From: Plantibacter sp. VKM Ac-2880
GTDB lineage: Bacteria > Actinomycetota > Actinomycetes > Actinomycetales > Microbacteriaceae
Reading direction: 5' to 3'
DNA: 64,000 nucleotides
Assembly: GCF_015351235.1 (NCBI RefSeq)
Contig: NZ_JADKSJ010000001.1
Coordinates: forward strand, 1 to 64,000
Numbering within the stretch: position 1 is the first letter of the stretch; every line of letters begins with the position of its first letter. Below are positions 1-9,516 of the stretch, piece by piece. The notes below the pieces were generated by a model. The model saw only the letters and a program-made list of their open reading frames with translations, did no database searches and was not told the origin of the DNA. The translations under genes were made by a program, and so were the position numbers.

Positions 1-70
1 TGCACGCTGTTGAGTTCTCAAGGATCGGATGCTCCTGCCTTTGGCCATCACGACCGCCCTGCAGGGCAAC
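1..70 (-). other. leader of a leftward rRNA operon (16S lies outside the window)
   Basis: On the minus strand this stretch contains TTGAGAACTCAACAGCGTGC (positions 2-21). This is close to the conserved leader/processing motif found upstream of 16S rRNA in many Actinobacteria. It follows a strong promoter at 77-104, so it is read as the start of the pre-rRNA transcript. The 16S gene itself would lie to the left and is not in the window. Confidence 0.7.
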
Positions 71-76
71 TTCTCT

Positions 77-104
77 ATCTTACATCTTCCCGGCTTGTTG
101 TCAA
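77..104 (-). promoter_or_regulatory. strong sigma-70-type promoter of the rRNA operon
   Basis: Minus strand shows a perfect -35 TTGACA (99-104), a 16-base spacer and a -10 TAAGAT (77-82). Transcription should start near position 70 and run leftward into the rRNA leader. A consensus -35 is rare in this GC-rich sequence. Positions 105-356 hold no gene that I can support. Confidence 0.75.
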
Positions 105-356
105 CTCGGCGTTTCAGCCGCTCTGCGAACAGAGTCATGCTGAGCACGAGTGACACCAGGAGGAGATCATCCAACCGAGACTTGAAACGATAACATCGAA
201 ATGTTCTCGCTTTTGGCTGGGGATTGTCCCCGCTTGAGGCCGAGAAGCTCTTCCGCTTCCCGCACCTTTGGGGTGACGAGTGATTACTCTACGTGTGTCT
301 CGGGATCGTGGCAAATTGCGCTTGCATCCCGGGCGTGTCGCGCGGAAAGACGCGGT

Positions 357-376
357 TTTCGCCTGCCGAGGCGAAA
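357..376 (-). terminator. 8-bp hairpin after the zinc operon
   Basis: A perfect 8-bp inverted repeat (TTTCGCCT / AGGCGAAA, 4-base loop) lies 16 bases after the stop codon of the leftward gene ending at 393. There is no long U-tract, which is common for actinobacterial terminators. It would separate the zinc operon from the rRNA promoter. Confidence 0.5.
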
Positions 377-392
377 CGGCCACGTCGACGGG

Positions 393-1859
393 TCATTGCG
401 CGATGCCCGTACCGGCGCACCAGGACAGGTCGAATCCGGGCTGCGTGCCGACGACCTTCCCCGTGCGGGCCTCGACGACCTCGATCTGCGGACCGTTCGG
501 CATCGGCGCGTTCGCGTACCCGTCGAAGCCGGCATCGGCGAAGTCGGGGACCACGACGACCGCCACGTACTCCGCGTTCGGGCTCGCGCACAACGACCAG
601 ATGACCGCACCGGGCTCCGGTGTGTAGAGCACAGCCGTCGCCCCGTCCTTGATCGCCAACACCCGTTGCTGCGTGGTCCCCGCCGCACGGTCGTAGTCCG
701 CGTAGATGCGAGCGGACAAGGATTCCGTCAGGGCGACGAGCTGACCGGGGATCTCGGTGGGCGCCACCGAGGGGAGCACGAACGGCTCGCTCTTCCCCGT
801 GGCGAGGTCGAGCACCACCACGCCGTCGATCTGTTCGATGACGACCTTGGTGGTTCCCGGGATGTAGCTCGAGATCAGGGCGGCTCGACCGAGGAGCACC
901 GGAGCGGTGGTCGCCGCCGGATCCAGCAACTCCAGCGAGTTGTCCACGGTCCTCACGAGCATCGACGACGTGCGCGGCACGAACGACCACTCGGCCGCTT
1001 CGACCGCGGCTCCGTCGATCCCGCCCACCCGTTCCGGACCCGTCGGCTTCCCCGAGCGCAGTTCGAACGAGTACAGCGTCAGATTGTCGCCGCCGTCCCG
1101 ACCGAACGACTGCTCCGTGAAGAGGAACCCGACGCGACTCTGCGCCGGAGCCGTCTGCAACGAGGTGATCATGCCTCCCATGGGGAGCTTCACCTCCTGG
1201 GTACCGCCGTCCCTCGTGTCCACCACGACGATGCGACCCAGCCCGCCCGAGTCCTGCTCCACGACGATGAGGGAATCCCCGATCGTCGCGAACTCCTGGA
1301 TCTTCGCCGCGCGGTAGACCGTCTGTCGCTCCCCGCCGTCGAGCGCGAGTCGCATGACCCGGTCCTCGGGCTTCGTCGCCGCCGAACCACCTTGTTTCGC
1401 CTCACCCCGCACGAGCGAGAAGCCCTCGACCGGCGGCGTCGAGAACGACGTCGTCAGCTTCGCCGACGGCCCGCCGCCCGGAGCGGTCACGCCGTCGACG
1501 GTGATCCGGTAGTCCGTCCCGTACGCGAGCGGCTCCGGGAAGACCAGCGTGATCCCGCCGTCGCCCGTACTGACGTCGAAGTCCGCCGCCGGCTCGACGC
1601 TGACCCGGTCCGCTCCGAGATCGGCGATCGGCTGGTTCACCGCCATGACGACGCGCTGACCGCGCGACTCGACGAGACCGGTCGGGTCCACCACCGTGCG
1701 CACCAGCTTCGGCCCCTGCGTGAGACCGACGACGGCTGCACCGCCACCGATGACGACGAGCGCCACGAGCACGATCGCGACCAGCCGGCCGAAGCCGCTC
1801 AGGTCTCCGTCCGCCCGCGTCGATCGACCGCGCACGGCGGAACGTCGATCAGTAGTCAT
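393..1859 (-). CDS. membrane-anchored protein with Ig-like and beta-propeller-like regions
   Basis: 488 aa. A cytoplasmic basic N-terminus is followed by one transmembrane segment (about residues 25-48). An extracellular region follows that looks like a bacterial Ig-like fold (about 55-145), then repeated short beta-rich units typical of a propeller. No catalytic motif was recognised. It is the last gene of the leftward zinc operon and overlaps the TIGR03943-type gene before it by 11 bases, so it is probably translated together with it. A role in the cell envelope linked to metal supply is inference from position only. It could equally be a surface protein that is merely co-transcribed. Confidence 0.8.
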   Translation of the reverse strand: MTTDRRSAVRGRSTRADGDLSGFGRLVAIVLVALVVIGGGAAVVGLTQGPKLVRTVVDPTGLVESRGQRVVMAVNQPIADLGADRVSVEPAADFDVSTGDGGITLVFPEPLAYGTDYRITVDGVTAPGGGPSAKLTTSFSTPPVEGFSLVRGEAKQGGSAATKPEDRVMRLALDGGERQTVYRAAKIQEFATIGDSLIVVEQDSGGLGRIVVVDTRDGGTQEVKLPMGGMITSLQTAPAQSRVGFLFTEQSFGRDGGDNLTLYSFELRSGKPTGPERVGGIDGAAVEAAEWSFVPRTSSMLVRTVDNSLELLDPAATTAPVLLGRAALISSYIPGTTKVVIEQIDGVVVLDLATGKSEPFVLPSVAPTEIPGQLVALTESLSARIYADYDRAAGTTQQRVLAIKDGATAVLYTPEPGAVIWSLCASPNAEYVAVVVVPDFADAGFDGYANAPMPNGPQIEVVEARTGKVVGTQPGFDLSWCAGTGIAQ

Positions 1860-2661
1860 ACGGGTCCGCCGGCTCAGCGACCTTGTCGACCTTCGCCGTG
1901 CCGACCACCAACGGGTGGGTGGCGTCGCCGGCGGTCAGGGTGCCCGAGACCTCGACCCAGTCTCCGGCCTTCAGCTCCTGCGACCACCCGTCGAGCTCCA
2001 CCGGGACACCGACCGGCTGCGCGTCGACGGCGCAACAGTTCACGACGAACCGCGAGACGTAGAAGACGCCCGCCGCGTCCGGATCGGCGATCACGAAGCC
2101 GACGCCGGTGAACGCCCGCCCCTCGAGGTCTGCGGGTCGGGTGGTCTGGCGCAACAGGGTCGCCCAGTCCTTGATGCCGAAGGTGCTGAAGTCCGGGTTC
2201 GAGGTGAGGACCGTCTGAGCGTCCTGACCCTGCACCTCGCCGGCGAGCGTGCCGGAGTTCACGGAGCGCTGATCCGCCGTCGCCACCGACAGCGTCGACG
2301 GCGGGAGGACGACCATCGAACCCACCACGGCGAGGCTGCCGACCACCGAGGCGAGCTGCAGCACCGTGCGGCCACGGCGCCTCGGCACCGCTTCGGTGTC
2401 GACGTGGACGAGGACGCTCACGATGCCGAGCGCCACGGCGATGAGCGCCATGATGACCGTGAACACGAAGTAGCGCGGGTGGATGTAGAGCCCGAGGCGA
2501 TCGGTCATCGCGAGCCAGAGGATGCAGACCGCTGCGGTGACGAGGAGGAGGACGCCCCACCATCGTTGCCGCAGCCGCTCGAGCAGCGAGACCGTCCGCG
2601 GGTCCGCTCCCGCCGAGTCCCGGATCTGCGCGTGGTCGTGGGTCGAGGTCTGATCAGGCAA
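1849..2661 (-). CDS. TIGR03943 / YcgQ-type membrane protein, partner of the adjacent permease
   Basis: 270 aa. Two or three N-terminal membrane helices (about 35-125) precede a soluble domain with the family's signature around VNCCAVDAQPVGVPVE. Proteins of this family are regularly encoded beside a DUF318/ArsP-type permease and often lie in Zur regulons, as here. The start overlaps the permease gene by 8 bases. The N-terminus contains an HDHA motif that might touch metal (inference). The transported substrate is not established for the pair; zinc or a zinc-related compound is the best guess from context. Confidence 0.85.
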   Translation of the reverse strand: MPDQTSTHDHAQIRDSAGADPRTVSLLERLRQRWWGVLLLVTAAVCILWLAMTDRLGLYIHPRYFVFTVIMALIAVALGIVSVLVHVDTEAVPRRRGRTVLQLASVVGSLAVVGSMVVLPPSTLSVATADQRSVNSGTLAGEVQGQDAQTVLTSNPDFSTFGIKDWATLLRQTTRPADLEGRAFTGVGFVIADPDAAGVFYVSRFVVNCCAVDAQPVGVPVELDGWSQELKAGDWVEVSGTLTAGDATHPLVVGTAKVDKVAEPADPYDY

Positions 2662-3742
2662 GGGCGTTCACTCCGAATCCGAGGGCCGCCGAGAACAGCA
2701 GGGCGACCGCGGTGATGATCACGAGGGTCCTGGTCGTGTACGTCGTGCGCATGAGCGCGAGCATCTTGACGTCGACGACCGGGCCGAGGACGAGGAAGGC
2801 GACGATGGAGCCGGGCATGAACGTCGAGCCGAAGGACAGCACGAAGAAGGCGTCGACGTTCGAGCAGATCGACACGATGACGGCCAGCGTCATCATGGCG
2901 AGCACCGACCACACCGGGTTCGCGCCGAGCGTGACCAGCACCTCCCTCGGCACGAGTACCTGGACGGCACCCGCGACCGCGGAACCGATCAGCAGCGCGG
3001 GCATGATCGCGCGCGCTTCGGCGACGAACTGCTGCAGGCTGCGCTCGACCTTCGTGTGCTCATGCCCGTGCTGCTCCGTCACCTCGCAGCTGGCCTGGAA
3101 GGTCGGGGTGAGGAGCGAACTCGGGTCGGGGTGCTTGCTGAACAGCCAGCCGATGAGGTTCGCGAGGAGGAAGCCACCGACGAGGCGGGCGACGAGAATG
3201 CCGCCGTCCCAGCCGAAGGCCTGATGCGTCGTCACGATGACGATCGGATTGAGGATCGGCGCGGCGAGCAGGAACGTGATCGACTCCGGCACCGTGAACC
3301 CGCGCACGATGAGCCCGCGGGCGAGCGGGACGTTGCCGCACTCGCACACCGGGAGGAACATGCCGAGGAGCGAGATGCAGGCACGGCGGAGGATGGGCTG
3401 CGACGGGAGCCACCGCTCGAGCCAGCCGTCCGGCAACCAGATCTGCACGAGGATCGACAGCACGATGCCGAGGACGACGAACGGCAGGGACTCCACGACG
3501 ACGCTGAGCGTCAGGGTGACGAAGTCGCGGACGGCCGTCGGTGGGGTGAGCGCTTCGCCGAGCGGCATGAGCGCGCGGAGGACGAACAGCCCGACGACGA
3601 CCGCGAGTGCCGCGCCGATGAGGAGCGGGGTGCGGATGTTCCGTGGATCGCGGCCTTCCGTGCGACCCCAGTGCTCCGCACCGTCGTCGTCGGGTGCGGT
3701 CCAGTCGTCGTCGACCCCGAGGGTGCCGGTCGTCCTGCTCAC
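2654..3742 (-). CDS. permease of the DUF318 / ArsP_1 family
   Basis: 362 aa with about eight predicted membrane helices. It carries the family motif CECGNVPLARGL near the middle, where paired cysteines sit in a membrane segment. The GTG start lies 7 bases after zur and is preceded by GAGG. Family members move arsenicals or unknown substrates. In Actinobacteria a permease of this type with a TIGR03943 partner is commonly controlled by Zur. Here it sits directly between zur and that partner, so involvement in zinc homeostasis is likely but its direction of transport is unknown. Confidence 0.85.
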   Translation of the reverse strand: MSRTTGTLGVDDDWTAPDDDGAEHWGRTEGRDPRNIRTPLLIGAALAVVVGLFVLRALMPLGEALTPPTAVRDFVTLTLSVVVESLPFVVLGIVLSILVQIWLPDGWLERWLPSQPILRRACISLLGMFLPVCECGNVPLARGLIVRGFTVPESITFLLAAPILNPIVIVTTHQAFGWDGGILVARLVGGFLLANLIGWLFSKHPDPSSLLTPTFQASCEVTEQHGHEHTKVERSLQQFVAEARAIMPALLIGSAVAGAVQVLVPREVLVTLGANPVWSVLAMMTLAVIVSICSNVDAFFVLSFGSTFMPGSIVAFLVLGPVVDVKMLALMRTTYTTRTLVIITAVALLFSAALGFGVNALA

Positions 3743-3749
3743 TGCGGCC

Positions 3750-4151
3750 TCACGCGCGCTGGGCCGCCGCCGAGCAGTTCTCGCAAAGGCCGAAGACGTC
3801 GACGACGTGCTTGGCCTCGGTGAACCCGTGCTGTGATGCGACCGAGCGCGCCCACGCCTCGACCTCGTCGGCCTCGATCTCGATCGTGAGACCGCAATTG
3901 CGACAGATGAGGTGGTGGTGGTGGGTGCCCGGCGTGCAGGCGCGGTAGAGGTTCTCGCCTTCCGGCGACTGCAGCGAGTCGGCCTCGCCCTCGACCGCGA
4001 GGTCGGACAGGGCGCGGTAGACGGTGGCGAGCCCGATCGGGGAGCCGGTGTCGCGGAGTTCGGCGTGCAGCCCCTGGGCGCTCACGAATCCGTCGTTGCC
4101 GCCGAGGGCCTCGCGGACAGCTTCACGCTGCCAGGTGTTGCGCTTCGCCAC
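3750..4151 (-). CDS. zur: Fur-family zinc-uptake regulator Zur
   Basis: 133 aa from a GTG at 4151. That start is chosen because AGGAG lies 6 bases before it; a longer reading to 4247 adds 32 residues with no family match and no ribosome site. It has an N-terminal winged helix, a His-rich turn THHHHLICRNC and a second CENC pair, which form the usual structural zinc site of the Fur family. Position between znuB and a Zur-type permease argues for Zur rather than Fur or PerR. It likely represses its own operon through the box at 7068-7084. Confidence 0.9.
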   Translation of the reverse strand: MAKRNTWQREAVREALGGNDGFVSAQGLHAELRDTGSPIGLATVYRALSDLAVEGEADSLQSPEGENLYRACTPGTHHHHLICRNCGLTIEIEADEVEAWARSVASQHGFTEAKHVVDVFGLCENCSAAAQRA

Positions 4152-4243
4152 GGGTGCTCCTGCCTGTCGCTTCAAGGGTACCCGGGAACCACTTGGAGGA
4201 CGCTCCGAAGGCGGGTGCTGCGTTCCGGGCGTGCCGTTCACCT

Positions 4244-5164
4244 TCACGGCGCGACCTCGACGCGGTCACCGACGGGACCGACCTCGCTCCGAGCCTCGCC
4301 TCCACGGGACACCCGCCCGCGGCTCCGGGAACCGCGGGAACCGAGGATGCGGCAGACGAGGTAGATCAGGAAGGAGATCGTCGTGATGTACGGGCTGATG
4401 GGCAATGACCCGCCGATGGCCAGCAGGATGCCGCCGACGGCCGACACGAAGCCGAAGAGCATGCTCAGCAGCGGCACGAGCAACGGCGACGAGGAGACCC
4501 GGAGCGCGGCGGCCGCGGGTGTCACGAGGAGGGCGAGCACGAGGAGCGCCCCGATGATCTGCACCGACACCGCGACCGTGAGCCCGAGCAGGACCATGAA
4601 GGCGAGTGATACGAACCGGCTCGGCACCCCGCGCGCCGCGGCGACGTCCGGGTCGAGGCTGTCGAAGCTCAACGGCCGCCAGAGCACGAGGAGCGCGACC
4701 AGGACGACGATGCTGATGACGATGAGCAATCCCAGCTGCGGGTCGTCGACGGACACGATCTGCCCGGTCAGGAGCCCGAACTTGTTCGCACTGCGGCCGG
4801 GATAGAGCGCGAGGAAGAGGATCCCCAGCCCGAGACCGAAGGGCATGAGCACGCCGATGATCGAGTTGCGGTCGCGAGCCTTCGCGCCGAGCAGCCCGAT
4901 GAGGATCGCCGCGACGAGCGAGCCCGCGAGCGACCCGATGACGACGTTCGCCCCGAACAGCAGTGCGCCGGCGGCACCGGCGAACGACAGCTCGCTGATG
5001 CCGTGCACCGCGAACGCCATGTCGCGCTGCATGACGAACACACCGATCAGCCCGCCGACGATGCCGAGCACCGCGCCCGCGATGATGGAGTTCTGCACGA
5101 GCTCGAGCAGCGCGCCGTAGTCCTGGAAGTTGAAGAGCCGTCCCCAGAGGTCGTCGGCGGTCAT
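4244..5164 (-). CDS. znuB: zinc ABC transporter, membrane subunit ZnuB
   Basis: 306 aa, ABC-3 family permease with about eight or nine hydrophobic segments and the conserved GISELSFAGAAGALL stretch near residue 35-55. It forms the channel of a high-affinity zinc (or zinc/manganese) importer with the ATPase and binding protein upstream. Its ATG overlaps the ATPase stop codon (ATGA). The basic, disordered C-terminus after the last helix (GSRGSRSRGR) is longer than usual. Manganese specificity cannot be excluded from this subunit alone; the linked zur favours zinc. Confidence 0.9.
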   Translation of the reverse strand: MTADDLWGRLFNFQDYGALLELVQNSIIAGAVLGIVGGLIGVFVMQRDMAFAVHGISELSFAGAAGALLFGANVVIGSLAGSLVAAILIGLLGAKARDRNSIIGVLMPFGLGLGILFLALYPGRSANKFGLLTGQIVSVDDPQLGLLIVISIVVLVALLVLWRPLSFDSLDPDVAAARGVPSRFVSLAFMVLLGLTVAVSVQIIGALLVLALLVTPAAAALRVSSSPLLVPLLSMLFGFVSAVGGILLAIGGSLPISPYITTISFLIYLVCRILGSRGSRSRGRVSRGGEARSEVGPVGDRVEVAP

Positions 5165-6036
5165 GCGCCCACCCCCACGGCGCCGGTGCGTGGATCCTCA
5201 TGGTGATGGTGATGGTGATGGTGATGGTGATGGTGCGTCTCGCTGTCGGGGATGCCGACGACGACGACACGTCCGTGACTGCGCAGTACGTCGACCGGCG
5301 TGCCGTAGAGCTCGGAGAGCACGTCGCTCCGCAGGACCTCGTCCGGCGTCCCCTCCCGGAAGCTGCCGCCGGCGAGATACAGGATGCGGTCCACCATGTG
5401 GAGCACCGGGTTGACGTCGTGCGTCACGAACACCACCGCGGTGTCCTGCTCCCGGCGACGGCGGTCGATGAGTTCGCTGACACCGCGCTGGTGCTGGAGG
5501 TCGAGGCTGAGGAGCGGCTCGTCGCAGAGCAACAGGATCGGGTCGTCCGCGAGCGCCTGAGCGACCCGGAGCCGCTGCTGTTCGCCGCCGGACAGGGTGC
5601 CGACCGGTCCGTCTGCGTACGAACTCGCCCCGACCGACGCGATGAGTTCGTCGACCCGGCGCCTCGTCGCGGCTGAGCGGATGGGCAGTCCGAAGCGGTG
5701 GCCGTCGACGCCGAGCGCGACGAGGTCGCGGCCACGCATCGGTGTGCCCGCGGGGATGAGCTTCTGCTGCGGGATGTACCCGATGCGGCGGTCTCCGCGA
5801 TGCACCGGTCCGCCGGCGACGCTGATCGTCCCTCGATCCAGCTGCTGCTGCCCGAGGATGGTCCGCAACAGACTCGTCTTCCCGGAACCGTTCGGACCGA
5901 GCACCGCGAGGAACTCACCCGGACGCACGGAGAGGTCGAGACCGTTCCAGAGGGTGCGTCCGCCGAAACCGAGCTCGGCCCCGGCGAGCGCGAGGACGTC
6001 GACGGGGCCGGATGAATCCGTGGATCCGCTCGTCAT
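5161..6036 (-). CDS. znuC: zinc ABC transporter ATPase ZnuC with a 12-histidine tail
   Basis: 291 aa. Walker A GPNGSGKTSLL, signature LSGGEQQRLRVAQAL and Walker B LLLCDEPLL are all intact. The ATG at 6036 is chosen because it overlaps the znuA stop (ATGA); longer readings enter znuA. The C-terminus carries twelve consecutive histidines, encoded by a simple CAT/CAC run at about 5199-5233. It probably gathers zinc or senses it at the cytoplasmic face (inference). The ATPase powers uptake through ZnuB. Confidence 0.92.
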   Translation of the reverse strand: MTSGSTDSSGPVDVLALAGAELGFGGRTLWNGLDLSVRPGEFLAVLGPNGSGKTSLLRTILGQQQLDRGTISVAGGPVHRGDRRIGYIPQQKLIPAGTPMRGRDLVALGVDGHRFGLPIRSAATRRRVDELIASVGASSYADGPVGTLSGGEQQRLRVAQALADDPILLLCDEPLLSLDLQHQRGVSELIDRRRREQDTAVVFVTHDVNPVLHMVDRILYLAGGSFREGTPDEVLRSDVLSELYGTPVDVLRSHGRVVVVGIPDSETHHHHHHHHHHHHEDPRTGAVGVGA

Positions 6037-7022
6037 CGACCCAGGGCGTCCGCCACGGCGTCGACGTTCTCGGTCATCCACGAGAGGTAGTCCTTGCCGT
6101 CCGGGAGGGTCTCGGTGAATGACAGCACCGGTACGCCTGCGTTCTCCGCGGCGGTCTTGACCTGTTCGGTCTCCGCGCCGCTCGTCTGCTCATTGTAGGC
6201 AAGCAGGGCGACGGTCCCGCTGCCGAAGAGGTCGAGCGTCTCCTTGAGGACGGTCGGGGACACGTCCGTGCCCTCCTCGATGGCCTCGCTGAAGGCTTCC
6301 GGCGTGCGGTTCTTCAGGCCGGCGGCCTCGAGCAGGTAGAGCGGGACGGGCTCGGTGATGGCGACACCCTCGCCGGCGTGCGCGGTCTTGATGGCTGCCT
6401 GTGCCGTCTCGATCGTCGCGAGCGAGTCGGTGAAGGACTTCGCGTTGGCCGTGTAGGTGTCGGCGTTGGCGCTGTCGAGCTCGCCGAGTTCCTTCGCCAG
6501 CTCGTCCGCGAGCTTCGCCATCGTGGGCAGGCTGTACCAGACGTGCTCGTTGAAGCCCTCGATGTGGTCGTGGCCGTCCTCATCGGCGTGGGCCTCGTCG
6601 GTGTGCGCCGCTTCCGTGTGCTCGGCGTCGGCGTGGTCGTCGTCCGGGGCGAGGCCCGACAGGTCGACGACGTTCACGACCTCGACGGAGGTGTTCTTCG
6701 CGGCGTCGAGGAGGGTGTCGACGAAGGGGTCGTAGCCGCCACCGTTCTCGATGACGACGTCCGCGTTCTTGATGGAGAGCTGGTCCTGCGTGCTCGCCTC
6801 GTAGGAGTGCGGGTCCTGGGCGGCCGAGGTGATCAGTGACGTGACCTCGACGTCCTTCCCGCCGATCTTCGAGGCGATGTCGCCGTAGACGTTGGTGGAG
6901 GCGACGATGCTGATCTTGCCGTCGTCGGTCGAGCTCGCGGCGGGACTGCCGGAGCAGCCCGCGAGGACGAGGGCGGCTGCCGGGAGGACGGCGAGAGCCG
7001 GAAGCAGGGTGCGAGCGCGCAT
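6033..7022 (-). CDS. znuA: zinc-binding lipoprotein ZnuA (substrate-binding subunit)
   Basis: 329 aa. A lipoprotein signal ends in LAGC (Cys23). The first metal-ligand region is DPHSYE (His72). A long acidic, His-rich loop (about residues 128-155, repeated H-A-D-E type units) precedes NEHVWYSLP, the second ligand region. Such loops mark zinc-type cluster A-I binding proteins. It delivers zinc to ZnuBC. It is the first gene of the operon, with AGAAGG before the ATG and a Zur-like box 46 bases upstream. Confidence 0.92.
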   Translation of the reverse strand: MRARTLLPALAVLPAAALVLAGCSGSPAASSTDDGKISIVASTNVYGDIASKIGGKDVEVTSLITSAAQDPHSYEASTQDQLSIKNADVVIENGGGYDPFVDTLLDAAKNTSVEVVNVVDLSGLAPDDDHADAEHTEAAHTDEAHADEDGHDHIEGFNEHVWYSLPTMAKLADELAKELGELDSANADTYTANAKSFTDSLATIETAQAAIKTAHAGEGVAITEPVPLYLLEAAGLKNRTPEAFSEAIEEGTDVSPTVLKETLDLFGSGTVALLAYNEQTSGAETEQVKTAAENAGVPVLSFTETLPDGKDYLSWMTENVDAVADALGR

Positions 7023-7067
7023 TGATGAACCTTCTCGATCGGGGTGAGAGCCCCAACGCTACGCCTA

Positions 7068-7084
7068 TTGATACTGATTCTCAA
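7068..7084 (-). promoter_or_regulatory. putative Zur box upstream of znuA
   Basis: TTGATACTGATTCTCAA is a 17-bp imperfect palindrome (six of eight pairs match). It resembles actinobacterial Zur sites of the TGANAATNATTNTCA kind. It lies in an AT-rich island between the end of the E2 gene and znuA, where the operon promoter must be. Zur with zinc bound would block transcription here. Confidence 0.65.
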
Positions 7085-7132
7085 AATCGACCATCGGAGT
7101 CTCAGGGACCGTGTGGTCCGAGGCCCGAGGAG

Positions 7133-8509
7133 TCAGTCGAGCAGCAGCGCCGGCTCCTCGATGATCGAGGCCACATCGGCCAGGAAGCGGCTCGCGACGT
7201 CGCCGTCGACGACCCGGTGGTCGAAGGACGCACCGAGCGTCGTGACGAAGCGACTGCGCACCTCACCGTCGACAACCCACGGCTTCTGCTTGATCGTGCC
7301 GAGAGCCACGATGCCGACCTCGCCCGGGTTGAGGATCGGGGTTCCCGTGTCCATGCCGAAGACACCGATGTTCGTCACCGTGATCGTGCCGTTCTGCTGA
7401 TCGGCCGGCGGCGTCTTCCCGTCGCGGGCCGTGAGCGTCAGGGTCTCGAGGGCCCGTGCGAGCTCGAGCAGACTCATCGCCTGCGCCTCCTTGACGTTCG
7501 GCACGATGAGCCCACGGGGGGTCGCGGCGGCCACACCGAGGTTCACGTAGTGGCGGACGATGATCTCCTGATCCGTCCACTCACTGTTGACGGTCGGGTT
7601 GCGACGCACGGCCCAGATCATCGCCTTCGCCATGATGAGGAGCGGCGAGACCTTCACGCCCGCGAAGTCCGTCGAGTTCTTGAGGCGCTTGACGAACTCC
7701 ATCGTGCGGGTCGCGTCGACGTCGACGAAGAGGGAGACGTGCGGCGCGGTGAACGCACTGCGGGTCATGGCGGTCGCGATCGCCTTGCGGACACCCTTGA
7801 CGGGAATCCGCTCCTCGCGCTCGTCCGCCCACTCCGGCGTCTCGATGTTGCGGAAGACGCTCGCCTGGCTGGCCTCGCGGATGACGTCGTCGCGGGTGAT
7901 CTCGCCCGCGAGTCCGGTGCCCTCGATCGTCGTGAGGTCGACCTCGAGGTCCTTCGCGAGCTTCCGGATCGGTGGCTTCGCGATGACCGGCAGCGCCGAG
8001 GCTGCCGGGATGCTCGTCGGAGGCTGACGGCGCACCGGCGGCGTCGGGGTGACGGCAGGGCTCGCCGGCTCGATCACCGGGGTCGCGCCGCGTCCACGAC
8101 GACGACTGGACGTCGCACCTGCGCTGCCGTACCCGACGAGCACGGCACCCGGGCGCGGTTCCTCAGCCGGCGACACGCTCGCGGCGGTGTCTGCGGCCAG
8201 AGTGGCGGCCTCCGACTCGGTCGCTCCGGCGGGTGCGGGGGCGGTCGACTCGTCGGGTGCCGTGGCTCCACCCGAGCTCACGCTGATGATCGGCGTCCCG
8301 ACATCGACGGTCTGCCCCTCGTCTACCAGCAGCGCGCCGACGGTGCCGGCGAACGGGGACGGGAGTTCGACGAGCGACTTCGCGGTCTCGATCTCGACCA
8401 GCACCTGGTTCACCGTCACGGTGTCGCCGGGCGCGACCTTCCAAGCGACGATCTCGGCCTCGGTCAGGCCCTCGCCGACGTCCGGCAGTTCGAACTGGAG
8501 ATCACTCAT
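7133..8509 (-). CDS. 2-oxoacid dehydrogenase E2 (dihydrolipoamide acyltransferase)
   Basis: 458 aa from the ATG at 8509, which has GAGGAA upstream. The N-terminal lipoyl domain has the modified lysine in [11 protein letters not shown] (Lys44). An Ala/Pro/Thr-rich linker follows, then a peripheral-subunit-binding domain (about 170-215) and the catalytic domain ending with DHRVVDGD, the His/Asp acyltransferase site. It passes the acyl group to CoA. It is the last gene of a leftward aminotransferase-E1alpha-E1beta-E2 operon. No E3 gene is present in the window. A branched-chain oxoacid complex is the likeliest, as related bacteria use a single-chain AceE for pyruvate. Confidence 0.92.
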   Translation of the reverse strand: MSDLQFELPDVGEGLTEAEIVAWKVAPGDTVTVNQVLVEIETAKSLVELPSPFAGTVGALLVDEGQTVDVGTPIISVSSGGATAPDESTAPAPAGATESEAATLAADTAASVSPAEEPRPGAVLVGYGSAGATSSRRRGRGATPVIEPASPAVTPTPPVRRQPPTSIPAASALPVIAKPPIRKLAKDLEVDLTTIEGTGLAGEITRDDVIREASQASVFRNIETPEWADEREERIPVKGVRKAIATAMTRSAFTAPHVSLFVDVDATRTMEFVKRLKNSTDFAGVKVSPLLIMAKAMIWAVRRNPTVNSEWTDQEIIVRHYVNLGVAAATPRGLIVPNVKEAQAMSLLELARALETLTLTARDGKTPPADQQNGTITVTNIGVFGMDTGTPILNPGEVGIVALGTIKQKPWVVDGEVRSRFVTTLGASFDHRVVDGDVASRFLADVASIIEEPALLLD

Positions 8510-8535
8510 CGTGGTTCCTCGTCTTCCTTCGATGT

Positions 8536-9516
8536 TCAGTAGGCCAACGAGCGGTCGACCGCCTCGAGGATGCGGTCGGCATCCGGGAGGTAGACGCCTT
8601 CGAGCTTCGCCGGCGGGAACGGGGTGTCGAACCCGGACACCCGCAGGACGGGTGCTTCGAGTGAATAGAACGCGCGCTCGGTGACCGTTGCCGCGATCTC
8701 CGAGCCGACGCTCGTGAAACCGGGCGCCTCCTGCACGTAGACCAGACGGCCGGTGCGGCGGACGGACTCGACGAGCGGGTCGTAGTCGACGGGTGACAGC
8801 GATCGCATGTCGACGACCTCGACGCTCGTCCCCTCGGCTGCGGCGAGCTCGGCGGCCTGGAGCATGACGCTCACGATGGCGCCGTGGCCGGCGAGCGTGA
8901 CCTCGGTGCCGGTGCGGACGACGCGGCTGCCGTGCAGCGGGGCGGCCGAGCCGTCGAGGTCGACCTCGCCCTTGGGCCAGTAACGGCTCTTCGGCTCGAG
9001 GAAGACGACGGGGTCGTTCGACGCGATCGCCTCCTGGATCATCCAGTACGCGTCGTTCGGCGTCGACGGGCTCACGACCCGGAGGCCGGCCGTGTGCGCG
9101 AAGTAGGCTTCCGGGCTCTCCTGGTGGTGCTCCACCGCGCCGATGTGCCCGCCGTACGGGATCCGGATGACGACGGGCATCTGCAGCTTGCCCTCGTGAC
9201 GGTTGGTGAGTTTCGCGAGCTGCGTCGTGATCTGGTTGAAGGCCGGGAACACGAAGCCGTCGAACTGGATCTCGCACACGGGCCGGTAGCCGCGCATCGC
9301 CAGACCGATCGCCGTCCCGACGATGCCGGACTCCGCGAGCGGGGTGTCGAGCACGCGGTCGCCGCCGAACTCGGCGTGCAGCCCCTCGGTGACGCGGAAG
9401 ACACCGCCGAGCGGGCCGATGTCCTCGCCCATGAGCAGGACCTTGTCGTTCTCGGTCATCGCCTTGCGGAGACCGGCGTTCAGCGCCTTCGCCATCGGCA
9501 TGGTGGTGATCGTCAT
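8536..9516 (-). CDS. 2-oxoacid dehydrogenase E1 beta subunit
   Basis: 326 aa. A transketolase-type pyrimidine-binding domain is followed by the C-terminal regulatory domain. [17 protein letters not shown] and the conserved [12 protein letters not shown] stretch (about residues 130-142) are seen. Its ATG overlaps the E1 alpha stop (ATGA at 9513-9516). With E1 alpha it forms the thiamine-diphosphate heterotetramer that decarboxylates 2-oxoacids. Substrate is not fixed by sequence; branched-chain oxoacids are favoured over pyruvate. Confidence 0.92.
   Translation of the reverse strand: MTITTMPMAKALNAGLRKAMTENDKVLLMGEDIGPLGGVFRVTEGLHAEFGGDRVLDTPLAESGIVGTAIGLAMRGYRPVCEIQFDGFVFPAFNQITTQLAKLTNRHEGKLQMPVVIRIPYGGHIGAVEHHQESPEAYFAHTAGLRVVSPSTPNDAYWMIQEAIASNDPVVFLEPKSRYWPKGEVDLDGSAAPLHGSRVVRTGTEVTLAGHGAIVSVMLQAAELAAAEGTSVEVVDMRSLSPVDYDPLVESVRRTGRLVYVQEAPGFTSVGSEIAATVTERAFYSLEAPVLRVSGFDTPFPPAKLEGVYLPDADRILEAVDRSLAY

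Noticed and set aside
5199-5233. Microsatellite as a separate repeat element
   Set aside because: The run is the His-codon tract inside znuC and stays in frame, so it is described with that gene.
7133-9277. Longer form of the E2 protein
   Set aside because: The extra N-terminus is the E1 beta gene in another frame. The true start at 8509 has a ribosome site and begins the lipoyl domain.
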